A stretch of DNA of 54,464 nt from Bryobacterales bacterium (GTDB lineage Bacteria; Acidobacteriota; Terriglobia; Bryobacterales; UBA6623). The position numbers were made by a program, and so were the translations under genes. Location: positions 1-54,464 of the forward strand of contig JAPPMB010000117.1 of assembly GCA_028819255.1 (NCBI GenBank). Reading direction: 5' to 3'. Below, piece by piece: positions 53,509-54,464 of this stretch. Under the pieces are notes generated by a model, which saw only the letters and a list, made by a program, of their open reading frames with translations, searched no databases and was not told the origin of the DNA. Each line of letters starts with the position of its first letter. The stretch's first letter is position 1.

Positions 53509-54464
53509 TCAGTTCACCTGGCCGGCCCCCGGAAACGAGGGCCCGGAGGGAGACTCGTTCTGCTCCATGCGGGACGCCGGCGCCGAGTCGGGCCGGTAGA
53601 GCGAAACCTGTTCGCCCTCCTGCAACCCTTCGGCCACGGCAACCTGCGACTCGGAGCGCCTTCCCAGTCGGACGCGCCGCGCCCGCAGCGTATTGCCTTC
53701 CAGGACGTAGACGACGGTCTGGACGCCCTCTTCGAAGACGGCCTGATAGGGAATGTAGAGCGTGTCGGGAATCTGCTCGACCGTCACTTCGGCGTCGGCG
53801 AGAAGGCCGGGCCTGAGCAGCACGTCGACATCGGAACCCTGCTCGGGAGGCGCCGGAAGCTGCGCCGCCGCCCGCTCGCCCTCGCTGAACTCCGACGGCT
53901 CCGTCTGGGCAGGCGGCAAGGAGGCCGCCTGAGGGCCGCCGCCGGCTCTCCCTCCGCCGCCGGCGGGGCCGCCGCCTGGGGCGCCGCCACCGAAGCCGCC
54001 GCCACCGAAGCCGCCGCCAAAGCCGCCACCGCCGCCGCCGAAGCCGCCCTGACCGCCTCCGCCCTGGCCTCCTCCGCCGCGTCCGCCACGTCCGCCCAAC
54101 GCGGACATCATGATCTGGCGGAACTGCTGGCGCTCCTCGTCGCTGAGTTCCTGGGGTCCGCGGCCGTCGAGCAGTTCCTCGGCCTGCTTGCGGGCATCTT
54201 CCGGCAGCCTCGCCAAAATGGCCGACGGATCCCTTCCGCCTTGGGCGCCGCGCTGGCGTCCGCCCTCTTCCGCGCCTTGCCGGGGCTCTCGCCGCTGCTG
54301 TCCGCCGTCCGCTCTCTGCTGGCGCTGGCCCGGCTCCTGCTGCCCTGCCTCGGCGCGCTGGCCGCGTCCCTGCCGCCGTCCCCCCTCCTGGGCTCCTTGC
54401 TGGGGCTGGCGCCGCTGCTGTCCGCCGTCCGCTCTCTGCTGGCGCTGGCCCGGCTCCTGCTGCC
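53509..54464 (-). CDS. Efflux adaptor with low-complexity insert, 5' end outside window
   Basis: This is the periplasmic adaptor of the pump, with only the C-terminal part visible. The frame stays open to the window edge; the TTG at 54216 is just an internal leucine codon. The visible part starts in a Q/R/G-rich repeat, passes helical LPEDARKQAEELLDG and LSDEERQQFRQIMM, then a glycine-rich run of about 55 residues. The normal adaptor end follows: VDVLLRPGLLADAEVTVEQI, IPYQAVFEEGVQTVVYVLEG and VAEGLQEGEQVSLYRP. The insert lies within the beta-barrel domain, just before the LRPG strand. Confidence 0.85.
   Translation of the reverse strand, partial: QQEPGQRQQRADGGQQRRQPQQGAQEGGRRQGRGQRAEAGQQEPGQRQQRADGGQQRREPRQGAEEGGRQRGAQGGRDPSAILARLPEDARKQAEELLDGRGPQELSDEERQQFRQIMMSALGGRGGRGGGGQGGGGQGGFGGGGGGFGGGFGGGGFGGGAPGGGPAGGGGRAGGGPQAASLPPAQTEPSEFSEGERAAAQLPAPPEQGSDVDVLLRPGLLADAEVTVEQIPDTLYIPYQAVFEEGVQTVVYVLEGNTLRARRVRLGRRSESQVAVAEGLQEGEQVSLYRPDSAPASRMEQNESPSGPSFPGAGQVN
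54291..54464. repeat. Direct repeat in the adaptor gene, 120-bp period
   Basis: A 54-base segment at 54291-54344 recurs exactly at 54411-54464, where the window ends. Flanking bases to the left are also similar. The 120-base period equals 40 codons, so copy number can vary without a frameshift. Confidence 0.9.

Overview
The window is about 54 kb of high-GC bacterial chromosome. Its gene content points to the phylum Acidobacteriota: two giant Oar-like TonB-dependent receptors with carboxypeptidase-regulatory N-domains, a DUF1501 plus PSCyt1/DUF1549/DUF1553 pair, and DUF3604, ThuA, NIPSNAP, DUF6599 and DinB/DUF1572 proteins. This assignment is inferred from family content; no 16S gene is present.

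Layout. (1) 1-9640 is a worn accessory region. It has a DUF4143 ATPase gene overlapping a NACHT-type NTPase gene whose C-terminal nuclease-like part lies beyond one in-frame amber codon. Around it are remnants of a transposase-like protein, an HTH-like protein, a RelE-type toxin (its antitoxin is intact), a HEPN-like protein and a COG4889-type helicase. It ends at tRNA-Cys and tRNA-Gly. (2) 9.9-14.4 kb: a radical SAM protein, an unusual RbfA-ApbE single reading frame and a PHP-domain (DUF3604) protein. (3) 14.4-24.0 kb: two tandem paralogous TonB-dependent receptors of identical length (1155 aa) and a divergent Tat-exported sulfatase, probably for nutrient acquisition. (4) 24.1-24.9 kb: a HEPN/MNT toxin-antitoxin pair. 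(5) 25.5-38.1 kb: housekeeping and metabolic genes (ACT-DUF5612, a CurA-like reductase, NIPSNAP, DinB, SecA, DUF6599, a CDP-alcohol phosphatidyltransferase, RNase HI, an M24 peptidase, an enolase-superfamily enzyme, an ArgD-like aminotransferase, SurE). (6) 38.1-42.7 kb: the DUF1501 and PSCyt1-DUF1549-LamG-DUF1553 pair. (7) 43.1-54.5 kb: a WYL regulator, an orphan membrane-fusion protein, tRNA-Gln, CoaE, a DegP-like protease, a BtuF-like protein, a ThuA protein, tmRNA, tRNA-Pro, and an efflux operon (adaptor, MacB-like permease, TolC) that runs off the right edge.

The strongest whole-window signal is regulatory. Eleven genes that begin their own transcript carry a TANNNT (-10-like) hexamer only 5-14 bases before the start codon and lack a Shine-Dalgarno sequence. 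This suggests heavy use of leaderless or near-leaderless mRNAs. It also revises starts, for example to TTG 33477, TTG 48389 and ATG 48469. Genes with clear Shine-Dalgarno sequences (both receptors, NIPSNAP, DinB, WYL) form a second class. The most unusual protein is the RbfA-ApbE fusion, which joins a cytoplasmic ribosome-assembly factor to a flavinyltransferase through a signal-like hydrophobic segment.
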